From the NCBI GenBank assembly GCA_014801865.1, contig JAAVDH010000044.1, forward strand, positions 1-64,000: DNA of 64,000 nt, in the 5' to 3' direction. The position numbers and the translations under genes were made by a program. Below the pieces are notes generated by a model. It was given only the letters and a program-made list of their open reading frames with translations. It was not told the DNA's origin and did no database searches. Within the stretch, counting starts at the first letter, position 1. Every line of letters begins with the position of its first letter. Positions 16,430 to 24,639 of this stretch are shown in pieces. This DNA comes from Bacteroides sp. (lineage in GTDB: Bacteria > Bacteroidota > Bacteroidia > Bacteroidales > Muribaculaceae).

Positions 16430-18438
16430 ACACCATAACTAACTCCATCGATTTAAGACGCTACTTCCGTACAGCAAAGAAATTGTGGTGGCTATACCTG
16501 CTTGCCTTCATCGTCTTTATGGGAGGTGCCACATTCTATGCATATTACCGTATGCCGTCATTTGAAACCCAAGCCACAATGATTATTGAGGACTCAGGTG
16601 ATAATAGTCCCGCAGGTGGACTTTCAAGTTTGCTTGGACGTTCTTTCTCTATCGGAGGCTTCGGCAGTTCATCCGTAAGCAATGAGATTTTCGTCCTTAA
16701 CTCTCATGATCTCCTCATTAATGCATCGCGTAGAAACAGGCTCAATAGAAACTACATAGCTCATGACGGAATCATACGCTCAGTGCTTTATCCCGATTCA
16801 CCTATTGAACTGGTGGCCGATGACGTGTATTTTGACACATTACAATCAAGCTATCAGATTAATGTAAAAATCAAACCCGATGGAGCGGCTGACATAGAGT
16901 TTGTAAGAGGTCGTTTCTTTCCCAAGAAGCTCTACAGCACTACTGTAAAGTCACTTCCTTATGTTTGCGACAATCCGGCTTATCCAGTCATCATTGCTCC
17001 TACAACGTATTACAACCGTGGTGAGAAATATGATATCACTATCAATGTAAATTCCAACGAGGTTATCGCCAATAAAATTCTCAAAGAGGTCGTCACATTG
17101 ACTCCCGACAAAATAGCCGATGTAATACAGCTCACCTATGAAGGACCTAATAAAGAGTATAACAAACTTCTCTTGAACAGTCTGCTTAATGAATATAACA
17201 ACCTGCGCGTAGAACGTCGCAAGGAGAATGCCCGCCGCGAGGTGGAGTTCCTGGATAACCGTCTGGCCGAACAGCTTGCTATGCTAACCGAGAGCGAAAA
17301 GGAGATCGAGCAGTACAAATCCGACCATAATCTCTCGGATATTGCTGAGGAGATGAAGCTACTCGTAGGGCAATCTGTTGAGAGTGAAAAGGAATTGATA
17401 CAGCTCCGCAGTAGCCGAGACTACTATCGCGAGGTGCTTGCCGCCATTCGCAGTCCCAAAGCAAATGATCAGCTGATACCCGTAGCAGAAGATCTCAGCA
17501 GCCCCATGATTGAGAACTATAATACCCTGATGCTTCAACGTAAGCAGTTGGCCCTGTCGGCGACTCCAGACAATGCATCGCTCAAAATCATGGACAGCAA
17601 CCTCAGCGATCTCCGCTCATCGATTGAGAAGAATGCCGAAGGTACCATAGCCCAAAGTACCATCCTCATTAACTCAATACTTGAGAATAATAAAGCTACT
17701 GAGGGACGACTCAAAAACATGCCTGCTATAGAGCGTCGCTTCTTTGAACTGACACGTGATACTCAGCTTCAGAACGAACTGTACCTCTTCCTTACCGAGA
17801 AGCGCGAGAACGCCATGCTGAAATATCAGTCAAATTCCACATTGGGATTCATCGTGGAAGAAGCATTCTGCGCCATAAAACCATCAAAAAAGAAGACTTA
17901 TTTAGCCTTTGCAGCATGTTTCGTACTTGCCTTACTGTGTCCTTCGTTATTGGTAATCTTCATTACTGCACGCAATCGTAAGGTTTCTTCACCTATTGAC
18001 CTCAATTTTAACGGACTCGAACAGCAGTCAATGACACTTACAGGCACTTCTACCGAAGATTTACGCCCCCTGCGCCGTGTCTTAACCGATATGCCCGATA
18101 AGAAGCGTCTCTACTGTATCAACGCTACTAACGACGCTGAAATACTGCGCAATCTGGCAATCTCCTTTGGCAATATAAATACTCGAGCTGAGGTCATTAG
18201 CTCTTACAATAGTAATGACGCTCTTATGACTGCACTCAGTAAGGTTGATGATGCGTCATATATCATGCTTATCAACGTACCTCAACCGGAACATGTGGCA
18301 GACTTCACGTCATGTATCAATAAGGAGGATGGACTGCTTATTGTTATTACAGCCAAAAACAGTCTGTCCATTGATTTCTTCAAGACACTGATTAGCAATG
18401 GTGTCAAATCTTCAAATATCATTACCGCCATAGTGTAA
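16426..18438 (+). CDS. Polysaccharide chain-length determinant (Wzz/GumC-like, PCP family) with kinase-like C-terminal domain lacking Walker A
   Basis: This 670-aa protein has an N-terminal Wzz domain with membrane segment ~20-40 (LWWLYLLAFIVFMGGATFYAY). A large periplasmic region follows with long coiled coils (~265-480), then the PCP-typical segment ERRFFELTRDTQLQNELYLFLTEKRE. A second membrane segment is near 490-510. The C-terminal ~120 residues have the alternating strand/helix look of a bacterial tyrosine kinase (RLYCINATNDAEIL ... SYIMLINVPQ ... GLLIVITAKN). They contain no GxxGxGK[ST] Walker A and no Tyr-rich tail, so kinase activity is not expected. It would set polymer length together with the upstream polymerase-like protein. 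Confidence 0.85.
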   Translation: MNTITNSIDLRRYFRTAKKLWWLYLLAFIVFMGGATFYAYYRMPSFETQATMIIEDSGDNSPAGGLSSLLGRSFSIGGFGSSSVSNEIFVLNSHDLLINASRRNRLNRNYIAHDGIIRSVLYPDSPIELVADDVYFDTLQSSYQINVKIKPDGAADIEFVRGRFFPKKLYSTTVKSLPYVCDNPAYPVIIAPTTYYNRGEKYDITINVNSNEVIANKILKEVVTLTPDKIADVIQLTYEGPNKEYNKLLLNSLLNEYNNLRVERRKENARREVEFLDNRLAEQLAMLTESEKEIEQYKSDHNLSDIAEEMKLLVGQSVESEKELIQLRSSRDYYREVLAAIRSPKANDQLIPVAEDLSSPMIENYNTLMLQRKQLALSATPDNASLKIMDSNLSDLRSSIEKNAEGTIAQSTILINSILENNKATEGRLKNMPAIERRFFELTRDTQLQNELYLFLTEKRENAMLKYQSNSTLGFIVEEAFCAIKPSKKKTYLAFAACFVLALLCPSLLVIFITARNRKVSSPIDLNFNGLEQQSMTLTGTSTEDLRPLRRVLTDMPDKKRLYCINATNDAEILRNLAISFGNINTRAEVISSYNSNDALMTALSKVDDASYIMLINVPQPEHVADFTSCINKEDGLLIVITAKNSLSIDFFKTLISNGVKSSNIITAIV

Positions 18439-18447
18439 AACGGAGAG

Positions 18448-19713
18448 ATGAAAATCTTACAGATCAACGCATACAACTATATTCGTGGCGGATCTGAGAG
18501 TGTGTTTAAAAACACATCCTCCCTACTTGAGGCCCATGGTCACGAGGTAATGACCTACACCCTGAAATGGCCGGAGAATCTTCCCTCTAAGTATTCAACA
18601 TACTTTCCAGAGTCAAAAGAAACACGCAGCGGGGTATTAAGAATTCCACGTAATATCCTGACGTACTTTTACAATGACGAGGCCGCACGCAATCTTGACC
18701 GCCTGCTGAGAGAAGAAAAACCGGACATCGCTCACGTGCATCTTATCTGGGGTCAGCTCACACCTTCTATCCTCCCTGTACTTCACCGCCATGGTATACC
18801 TGTAGTTCACACTGCTCATGACTACCGTATGATATGTCCGGCATACTCACTACGCAACGGTAAAGGAGAGATATGCCATAAATGCGCCGATGGAAACTTT
18901 ATGCATTGCGTAATAGAGAAATGTAATAAGAACAACCGGATGTTAAGCGCGATGATGGCGGCCGAGCAGTATTATCGTAATCACCGTTTTAATCCGTCTG
19001 ACAATCTTGACGGTATAATCTATGTAAGTGACTTTTCGCGCGATACCCATCAACGATTGATGCCATCGCTTGCTAAAGTCCCATCAGAGAAGATTTATAA
19101 CTTTTCAACTTCAATTGCAACCGAACCTTTTGCAAAGAGCAGGGTAAATAAAAGAATTTCTGATTCATATTACCTTTATTACGGACGTCTGTCGCATGAA
19201 AAAGGATTAATCACACTTCTGAAGGCTTTCTCAGATTTGGCTGACATAAAGTTAAAGATCATGGGTAGCGGACCTCTGGAATCGCAACTTAAGCAATTTG
19301 CAGAAGAACGAGCCATGACTAACGTCAGCTTTATAGGACGCCAGACGGGACATGAATTAATGGAAATCGTTGGTCAGGCCGAGTTCGTAATTCTCCCCTC
19401 AGAGTGTTATGAAAATAATCCTATGACCATCATCGAGCCCTACTCCTTAGGAGTACCTGTGATTGGAGCCAATATCGGTGGCATACCAGAAATAATCACA
19501 CCGGATACGGGACTGACATTCAGTAGTGGAGATGCAGATTCACTGAAAGAGGCTGTGCGTAAGTCATCGGCTTTGTCAGACGAAAGATATAATGAACTGG
19601 CTAACGGAGCACTGCAATTTGCCCGTAACAATTTTGAACCCGAAGAGTATTACAATCGGCTTATAAAGTTTTATACGCGCATAATCTCATCATATAAACA
19701 AAAGACTAAATAA
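18448..19713 (+). CDS. Glycosyltransferase family 4 (GT-B fold)
   Basis: This 421-aa protein has an N-terminal acceptor domain with NYIRGGSESVFKN near the start and TAHDYRMICPAYSLRNGKGE with the CHKC...HCVIEKC cysteine pattern seen in many GT4 enzymes of capsule loci. The C-terminal nucleotide-sugar domain has YYGRLSHEKGL, MGSGPLESQL and the EX7E-type motif ECYENNPMTIIEP followed by GVPVIGANIGGIPEII. It is cytosolic or membrane-associated, and the sugar donor cannot be read from sequence. It lies 9 bp after the Wzz-like gene, so it is cotranscribed with the polysaccharide cluster. Confidence 0.88.
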   Translation: MKILQINAYNYIRGGSESVFKNTSSLLEAHGHEVMTYTLKWPENLPSKYSTYFPESKETRSGVLRIPRNILTYFYNDEAARNLDRLLREEKPDIAHVHLIWGQLTPSILPVLHRHGIPVVHTAHDYRMICPAYSLRNGKGEICHKCADGNFMHCVIEKCNKNNRMLSAMMAAEQYYRNHRFNPSDNLDGIIYVSDFSRDTHQRLMPSLAKVPSEKIYNFSTSIATEPFAKSRVNKRISDSYYLYYGRLSHEKGLITLLKAFSDLADIKLKIMGSGPLESQLKQFAEERAMTNVSFIGRQTGHELMEIVGQAEFVILPSECYENNPMTIIEPYSLGVPVIGANIGGIPEIITPDTGLTFSSGDADSLKEAVRKSSALSDERYNELANGALQFARNNFEPEEYYNRLIKFYTRIISSYKQKTK

Positions 19714-19806
19714 TTCTAAACAGAAAATTAGATTATTCAATACTTTACTACAACTATTCAACGGCTTGAGGTGTTGATAAAGTATCATCACATATCAGCT
19801 CCGCTT

Positions 19807-20253
19807 ATGAACAGCCAAAGACAATCCATCTCATCACTGTTGGTTATACTCCTGACTACGATTCTCACCCTCGGTGCATGTAACAATGATGTCAATGAAG
19901 AACTTCGACCATCTATCTCGACATTTATCACACGTTACTTTCCTATGGAGTCCGTGCAGACCTATACCGAGAATTCCAACGGCACCTATACAGTGATTAT
20001 CCACAACGGCACAGAGATACTCTTTGATGCCAATCAGGAGTGGACATCGATCAGCGGTAGAGGCAACACTTTACCTGAAGTACTGATTGAGGATCAGTGT
20101 CCATCCCCACTGGTACAGTATATTACCGAGATGGAATTTCTTGATCAGGTCTATGAATTAAGCCGTACGAATAATAGCTATCACGTAGTATTCCTGAATA
20201 CATACATAGACTATTCTACAGATGACGGCAAAATCACATATCCTCAGAAATAA
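19807..20253 (+). CDS. Small lipoprotein, PepSY-like (BLIP-fold) candidate
   Basis: I use the ATG at 19807 (148 aa) rather than the GTG at 19771, because it gives a compact lipoprotein signal (SSLLVILLTTILTLGAC, lipidated Cys25). The mature part is acidic and has two similar halves of the strand/helix kind, ITRYFPMESVQTYTENSNGTYTVII and the matching EFLDQVYELSRTNNSYHVVFL. That is the pattern of putative PepSY-like/DUF2874 periplasmic proteins of Bacteroidales. The function is unknown. It sits inside the polysaccharide cluster and overlaps the following acyltransferase gene by 32 bp, so the two are probably co-expressed. Confidence 0.7.
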   Translation: MNSQRQSISSLLVILLTTILTLGACNNDVNEELRPSISTFITRYFPMESVQTYTENSNGTYTVIIHNGTEILFDANQEWTSISGRGNTLPEVLIEDQCPSPLVQYITEMEFLDQVYELSRTNNSYHVVFLNTYIDYSTDDGKITYPQK

Positions 20254-21295
20254 CACATCAAATCCAACTCATTCTGAGAATCCTCCTCATAATACCGCTA
20301 ACAGAAAGCGATACCTCTTCATTGATATAGCTAAAGGTATCGCAATAATTCTTGTCGTAATAGGTCATTTCTATCCTGATTCGTCACCCTTTTACTACGA
20401 ATGTATCCATCGTATTATATATACTTTCCATATGCCACTATTCATGATGGCAAGTGGATTTCTATATATAGCGACCCGACATGAGGTCAGCTATCTGTCA
20501 TTTGTGCGTAAAAAAACGCTTCGGTTGATGATTCCCTATATTGCTACTTCCATAATAATCCTTACTATAAAGCTGTTAACACAGGGACAAATGACAGTGG
20601 ATCATCCTGTAGATTTACATTCTTTTATAGAATGCTTGTATTTACCGGTCGCAGGTTATTTCCTATGGTTTCTTTGGGCCCTGTGGATTATGTTTCTTAT
20701 CGTCTATAATTTTACTACCCGTAGCTCTCGCATACTACTGGCGGTCATTGCGTTAGCAATATATTTATGTCCTATACAATTCCCAAGTATATTTTGCCTC
20801 GAGCAATTTCGCAGGATGTTTATTTACTTCATGGGAGGAATAATATTTTATGATTGGAAACATTATTTTTCTTCACTATCAATTAATACTTTCGGGTGTA
20901 TTATAACCATACTCTTCCTATTTGGAGAGATGGCTTACATAGCACTCGGTTTTAATAGATATCTGGAAATAATACTTCCCTGGTTAGGAATTGCAACGAC
21001 TCTATTTGTCGGTATGCTAATACAGAAAAATACACACTCGCTTATTTATCGCAGTATAATCAGAATATCATCCTACTCATTCTTTATCTATCTCTTTCAT
21101 ACTACTTTCATGGGGCCGGCCAAAGGTATTCTCATGAAGTTGCCTTTTTTCATTAACAGTTCGGAGATTTCGTTTTTAATCCTTGCAATTTCGATAGTAA
21201 CAATGGGTATTATCGCTCCTATTCTTACTGACCGATATCTGATACGGAAGTCCTCTGTGCTCTCATTTATATTCGGACAGAAGCCTATTCGTTAG
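20222..21295 (+). CDS. Acyltransferase 3 family membrane protein (polysaccharide O-acetylase-like)
   Basis: This 357-aa protein has about ten membrane segments. The family N-terminal motif RYLFIDIAKGIAIILVVIGH (catalytic-type His in the first helix) is followed by FHMPLFMMASGFLY. Such proteins carry O-acetyl or similar groups across the inner membrane to decorate cell-surface polysaccharide, matching the surrounding capsule genes. The only ATG before the conserved motif is at 20222, inside the end of the lipoprotein gene; no other start fits. The gene is very AT-rich compared with ruvX-phoH, suggesting recent acquisition. Its last four bases overlap the convergent gene at 21292-22290. Confidence 0.82.
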   Translation: MTAKSHILRNNTSNPTHSENPPHNTANRKRYLFIDIAKGIAIILVVIGHFYPDSSPFYYECIHRIIYTFHMPLFMMASGFLYIATRHEVSYLSFVRKKTLRLMIPYIATSIIILTIKLLTQGQMTVDHPVDLHSFIECLYLPVAGYFLWFLWALWIMFLIVYNFTTRSSRILLAVIALAIYLCPIQFPSIFCLEQFRRMFIYFMGGIIFYDWKHYFSSLSINTFGCIITILFLFGEMAYIALGFNRYLEIILPWLGIATTLFVGMLIQKNTHSLIYRSIIRISSYSFFIYLFHTTFMGPAKGILMKLPFFINSSEISFLILAISIVTMGIIAPILTDRYLIRKSSVLSFIFGQKPIR

Positions 21296-22290
21296 GGGCG
21301 GGCGAAGCGGAGGGTCGCGCGAAGGAGTGGAAGGCTGAGAGTCAGGAGACGGTTGCCTTCCGAGAAGGTGGCGTAGGCCTCATCAGTATGGCAGCGGAAT
21401 TGCGTATCATACCACTTCAGTTCGTATTGCCCCGCAAAAGGGGATGGAGTAAGGACACCCTTTAGCATTCCGCAACGCCATTGGTCAGCACCGGTTTCGG
21501 CTCCAGTATAGTATATGATGTCGTATCCGTCTTCCGCATTGCTGACAAGTATCACCTGATATTTGCCGCCAAGCCGTGATACGGCAGGGTCCATTTCGCG
21601 GTCAAGATAGCGCCAATATCCCTCGTGGGAGTCTTGAACCTCAGCAGCATAGTGCTCGAGGCTGTCGCGCGTCCATGATGTTGCCACCTTGCGCCACGCA
21701 GGATAACACTCCTCCACTACGGCATAATCCATTTTGACATTACCCCGTGTCAGAAAGTGACATTCCCTGACCGATGCGATGTGTCCACAAATACCCTCCG
21801 GAAGTGTTGCTATATGTTCAAGAAGTTCCGAGCCACCATATACCGTTATCGCGCCCTTAGCCACCTCTACTGACAGGGTATTATAGCCCGAGGTAGCCGC
21901 CATTCCTTTAGAGATAACCCGGTCATACAGACTGCGATCGTCTAACGTAGCCACAATCCTCAGTGACGGGTCTGTCACTATCTCATCATTCATTGAGTAG
22001 TCTTTTGCGGCACGCATCAATTCTATATTACATGTACGACCGTCATCAGTAGTCCACCCCAAACCCCAGACGGTATTTCTTCTCCGTCCCTCCAGGGCTG
22101 CACGTGCCTCAAAAATCCATTTCACAGCCGCAGTATCAACACTGAAACTTACGGAAGTGTCAGCCACATTATCAGGAAGCTCAATGTAACGGAGCTTTGC
22201 ATCGTAGTGCTCCGTACCCCACAGATTACCGGTGCTACCCGTGAGACCCAGCAATATGGCTATTACAACACACCTGAATAGGCTCCTCAT
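21292..22290 (-). CDS. Secreted protein of unknown function
   Basis: This 332-aa protein has a signal peptide (MRSLFRCVVIAILLGLTGSTGNLWG). The mature part has no motif I recognise. It is Trp/Tyr-rich and beta-rich, with stretches such as KWIFEARAALEGRR, HEGYWRYLDREMD and YQVILVSNAEDGYDIIYYTG, suggesting a beta-sandwich or lipocalin-like protein. It is the last gene of the minus-strand run, 13 bp after miaA, and overlaps the acyltransferase gene tail-to-tail by four bases. No terminator is visible between them. Conserved linkage to miaA would be the best clue to its job. Confidence 0.65.
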   Translation of the reverse strand: MRSLFRCVVIAILLGLTGSTGNLWGTEHYDAKLRYIELPDNVADTSVSFSVDTAAVKWIFEARAALEGRRRNTVWGLGWTTDDGRTCNIELMRAAKDYSMNDEIVTDPSLRIVATLDDRSLYDRVISKGMAATSGYNTLSVEVAKGAITVYGGSELLEHIATLPEGICGHIASVRECHFLTRGNVKMDYAVVEECYPAWRKVATSWTRDSLEHYAAEVQDSHEGYWRYLDREMDPAVSRLGGKYQVILVSNAEDGYDIIYYTGAETGADQWRCGMLKGVLTPSPFAGQYELKWYDTQFRCHTDEAYATFSEGNRLLTLSLPLLRATLRFARP

Positions 22291-22303
22291 ACCAAGACGG
22301 ATA

Positions 22304-23212
22304 TTACTTTAACCTCTCGGCTATATGGGATAAGAACTCATCTTCAGGCATGTCCCATGCCATCCAGTCAATCGTAAAACCTCTGCGCTCCATGCCCCTG
22401 AACCAGGTCATCTGTCGCTTGGCGAACTGATGTATGGCAGTTTCAAGCCCTTTCACCATATCATCGTAGGTCATCTGACCGGTCACATATAGTGTAAGAA
22501 ACTTGTACTCCAATCCGTAATAAATCAAATCTTCAGGCGCCACGCCGCTATCAATGAGACGACGCACCTCATCTACCATACCTGACTCAAGGCGTGAATG
22601 AAGACGCTCAGTGATGCGTCTGCGACGTGTATCCCGATCTATGTCAATACCTATTATCACGGCATCCTTCACGGGTTCAGGGCGTGTAGCTACCGCCAGT
22701 TCAGGATGCTCAAGATAGTACGTCTGTATCTCTATGGCTCGAATCGCACGTTTACACGTATCCACATCCGTAACGTTATGCAGTGTCTTCATTCTCTCAA
22801 GCCGACGGGTTAGTTCTTCAAGAGTCTGTCCCTCGAGCTCCTTTCGCAGACCTTCATTGACCGGCACCTCCGGCAGAGCCAGACCGTTAAGCAGAGCCTC
22901 GACGTACATGCCGGTACCGCCGCACACCACCGCCAACCTGTCACGACCTTCGATATCACGCCGGACAGCAGATGCATCGCGCAGATACTCAAACAGATTA
23001 TACTTGTCACCGGCGGGACGTATGTCTATAAGATGATAGGGCACTCCGTCATACTCCTCAAGGTCCTTACCGGTACCAAGGTCCATACCACGGTATATCT
23101 GTCGCGAGTCAGCCGATATTATCTCGCCTCCAAACCGCTTTGTCACACTAACTGCACGATTCGTTTTGCCCGATGCCGTAGGGCCCACGATAACCAATAG
23201 TTTACCCATCAC
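22304..23212 (-). CDS. miaA: tRNA dimethylallyltransferase
   Basis: This 302-aa enzyme adds a dimethylallyl group to A37 of tRNAs that read codons starting with U. Diagnostic motifs are the P-loop GPTASGKT (residues 10-17), ISADSRQIYRGMDLGTGK, VPYHLIDI, VVCGGTGMYVEALLNG and the C-terminal QFAKRQMTWFR. Length is normal for the family. It starts MMG, so either of two adjacent ATGs could be used. It lies 45 bp after a membrane-protein gene and 13 bp before a secreted unknown, within a long minus-strand run. Confidence 0.95.
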   Translation of the reverse strand: MMGKLLVIVGPTASGKTNRAVSVTKRFGGEIISADSRQIYRGMDLGTGKDLEEYDGVPYHLIDIRPAGDKYNLFEYLRDASAVRRDIEGRDRLAVVCGGTGMYVEALLNGLALPEVPVNEGLRKELEGQTLEELTRRLERMKTLHNVTDVDTCKRAIRAIEIQTYYLEHPELAVATRPEPVKDAVIIGIDIDRDTRRRRITERLHSRLESGMVDEVRRLIDSGVAPEDLIYYGLEYKFLTLYVTGQMTYDDMVKGLETAIHQFAKRQMTWFRGMERRGFTIDWMAWDMPEDEFLSHIAERLK

Positions 23213-23257
23213 ACGCAGCTCTTCTGATTATTTGCTTGATATTTCAGTCAATCCCGC

Positions 23258-24595
23258 TCACTCAATCAGCCCCATGACGTACTTACGCCAGAACTCCCTT
23301 AACTTCCAGAAAGGTACGTCCTCGTTATTGTCAGACACATATAGCCAATTGGGGTCGTCATAGTCAACCTCCCACTCCTTCACATCGCGCAGACGGAAGG
23401 ACGGGCGATAATGCTTTATCTTATACAACCGACGACCGTCATGGCTATAAGACTTCCAAGCCATAGCCACTTTATAGAGCCTATAAAGCTCCGCCGTGAA
23501 GAACGGGCTGAATAAGCCCTTCTCCGACATGACGTCAAGTTCCTCAGCCGTCATCCACACGGCCGAAGGATAGCGCTCGTCAAGTTCCTTCTTTTGGGAG
23601 GGGGTGGGGAAACACAGAAAATGGAAAATATTAAAATCTGCATTGCCAATTCCATTGGAATACATATATCTGATATCCAACCCCTGCATTCTGGTGAAGT
23701 TTGTAAAGATTTTATACCCCTCATCACGTGACATCGTGCTGCGAAACGGTACCATTAGCTTAAATGGAGTATCCATTTTGCGTTCCACGGGCGCAAGGTC
23801 GGCGGACTCGTCAGGCACCTTTACCATGATCTTATCTTCGTAGATTACAATCATTCTGGTGCGTGTATATCGTCCCTGACGCTGCCAGCTACCTTCGAGA
23901 TTCTGGTTGTAATAATTCCAAACTCCGGCATATCGTATACCACAGTGAATGCCTACGATGATATATACCAACACGGGAATCCAAATGAATACGAATTTAT
24001 CAGCGCTATTGAGATTGACATTAATATAGCTAATCAAATAGTATGCCCAGACGGTCACACTCAGCAGTGAGTAGACAATTACCATCAATCGCAACTGATA
24101 TCGGTTCTCCTGACTGTAAGTGCGTCCTACGAATCCACGTTCCACCGACAGTCCGTTGCGTCTGATACAAGCCTTACAGTAGGCCAGTTCCTGTCCACGT
24201 CTATAGGCGATATAGGCCACGACAGATGCTATGGGCGCTACAATCAGCACAGTCAGAAAAGACATGTCAGCATTGAGCAGATCAGGGTCAAAAAACATAT
24301 TTACCCATCCTTGGTCATAGGCCACGATATTCACTACCATCACAACCGCAGTCCAGAAGAGAGTCCTCGATGCCAGATGTTCCATCAGGCTACATGCGGG
24401 AGACTTTTGCTGTGACTGCCGTCGCATAATAGACACCAGCAAGATGTCAAGCACAATGGCCACAACAGGATGCCATACGCGCGGCACCCACAGGTCCAGC
24501 ACTATTAACAGTGTGAGCGCACCTGTAGCAGTGAGCCAATCGGTCCACAGACTAAAGATACTTCTCAGGTGATTGTCTTTAATGCTCTTCTGCAT
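23258..24595 (-). CDS. Polytopic membrane protein of unknown function
   Basis: This 445-aa protein has about six membrane segments in the first 240 residues (two near 20-60, two near 75-130, two near 170-225). A CKACIRRNGLS loop sits between the fourth and fifth. A soluble C-terminal half follows that is rich in aromatic and basic residues (FNIFHFLCFPTPSQ, YRLYKVAMAWKSY). I recognise no catalytic motif. It sits 44 bp after the DPP-IV-like peptidase gene and 45 bp before miaA and is presumably cotranscribed with them. It looks like a lineage-restricted protein. Confidence 0.7.
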   Translation of the reverse strand: MQKSIKDNHLRSIFSLWTDWLTATGALTLLIVLDLWVPRVWHPVVAIVLDILLVSIMRRQSQQKSPACSLMEHLASRTLFWTAVVMVVNIVAYDQGWVNMFFDPDLLNADMSFLTVLIVAPIASVVAYIAYRRGQELAYCKACIRRNGLSVERGFVGRTYSQENRYQLRLMVIVYSLLSVTVWAYYLISYINVNLNSADKFVFIWIPVLVYIIVGIHCGIRYAGVWNYYNQNLEGSWQRQGRYTRTRMIVIYEDKIMVKVPDESADLAPVERKMDTPFKLMVPFRSTMSRDEGYKIFTNFTRMQGLDIRYMYSNGIGNADFNIFHFLCFPTPSQKKELDERYPSAVWMTAEELDVMSEKGLFSPFFTAELYRLYKVAMAWKSYSHDGRRLYKIKHYRPSFRLRDVKEWEVDYDDPNWLYVSDNNEDVPFWKLREFWRKYVMGLIE

Positions 24596-24639
24596 ACTCT
24601 AAAACAATCAGGTAGGGGTGCTACCCGATATATTACATA

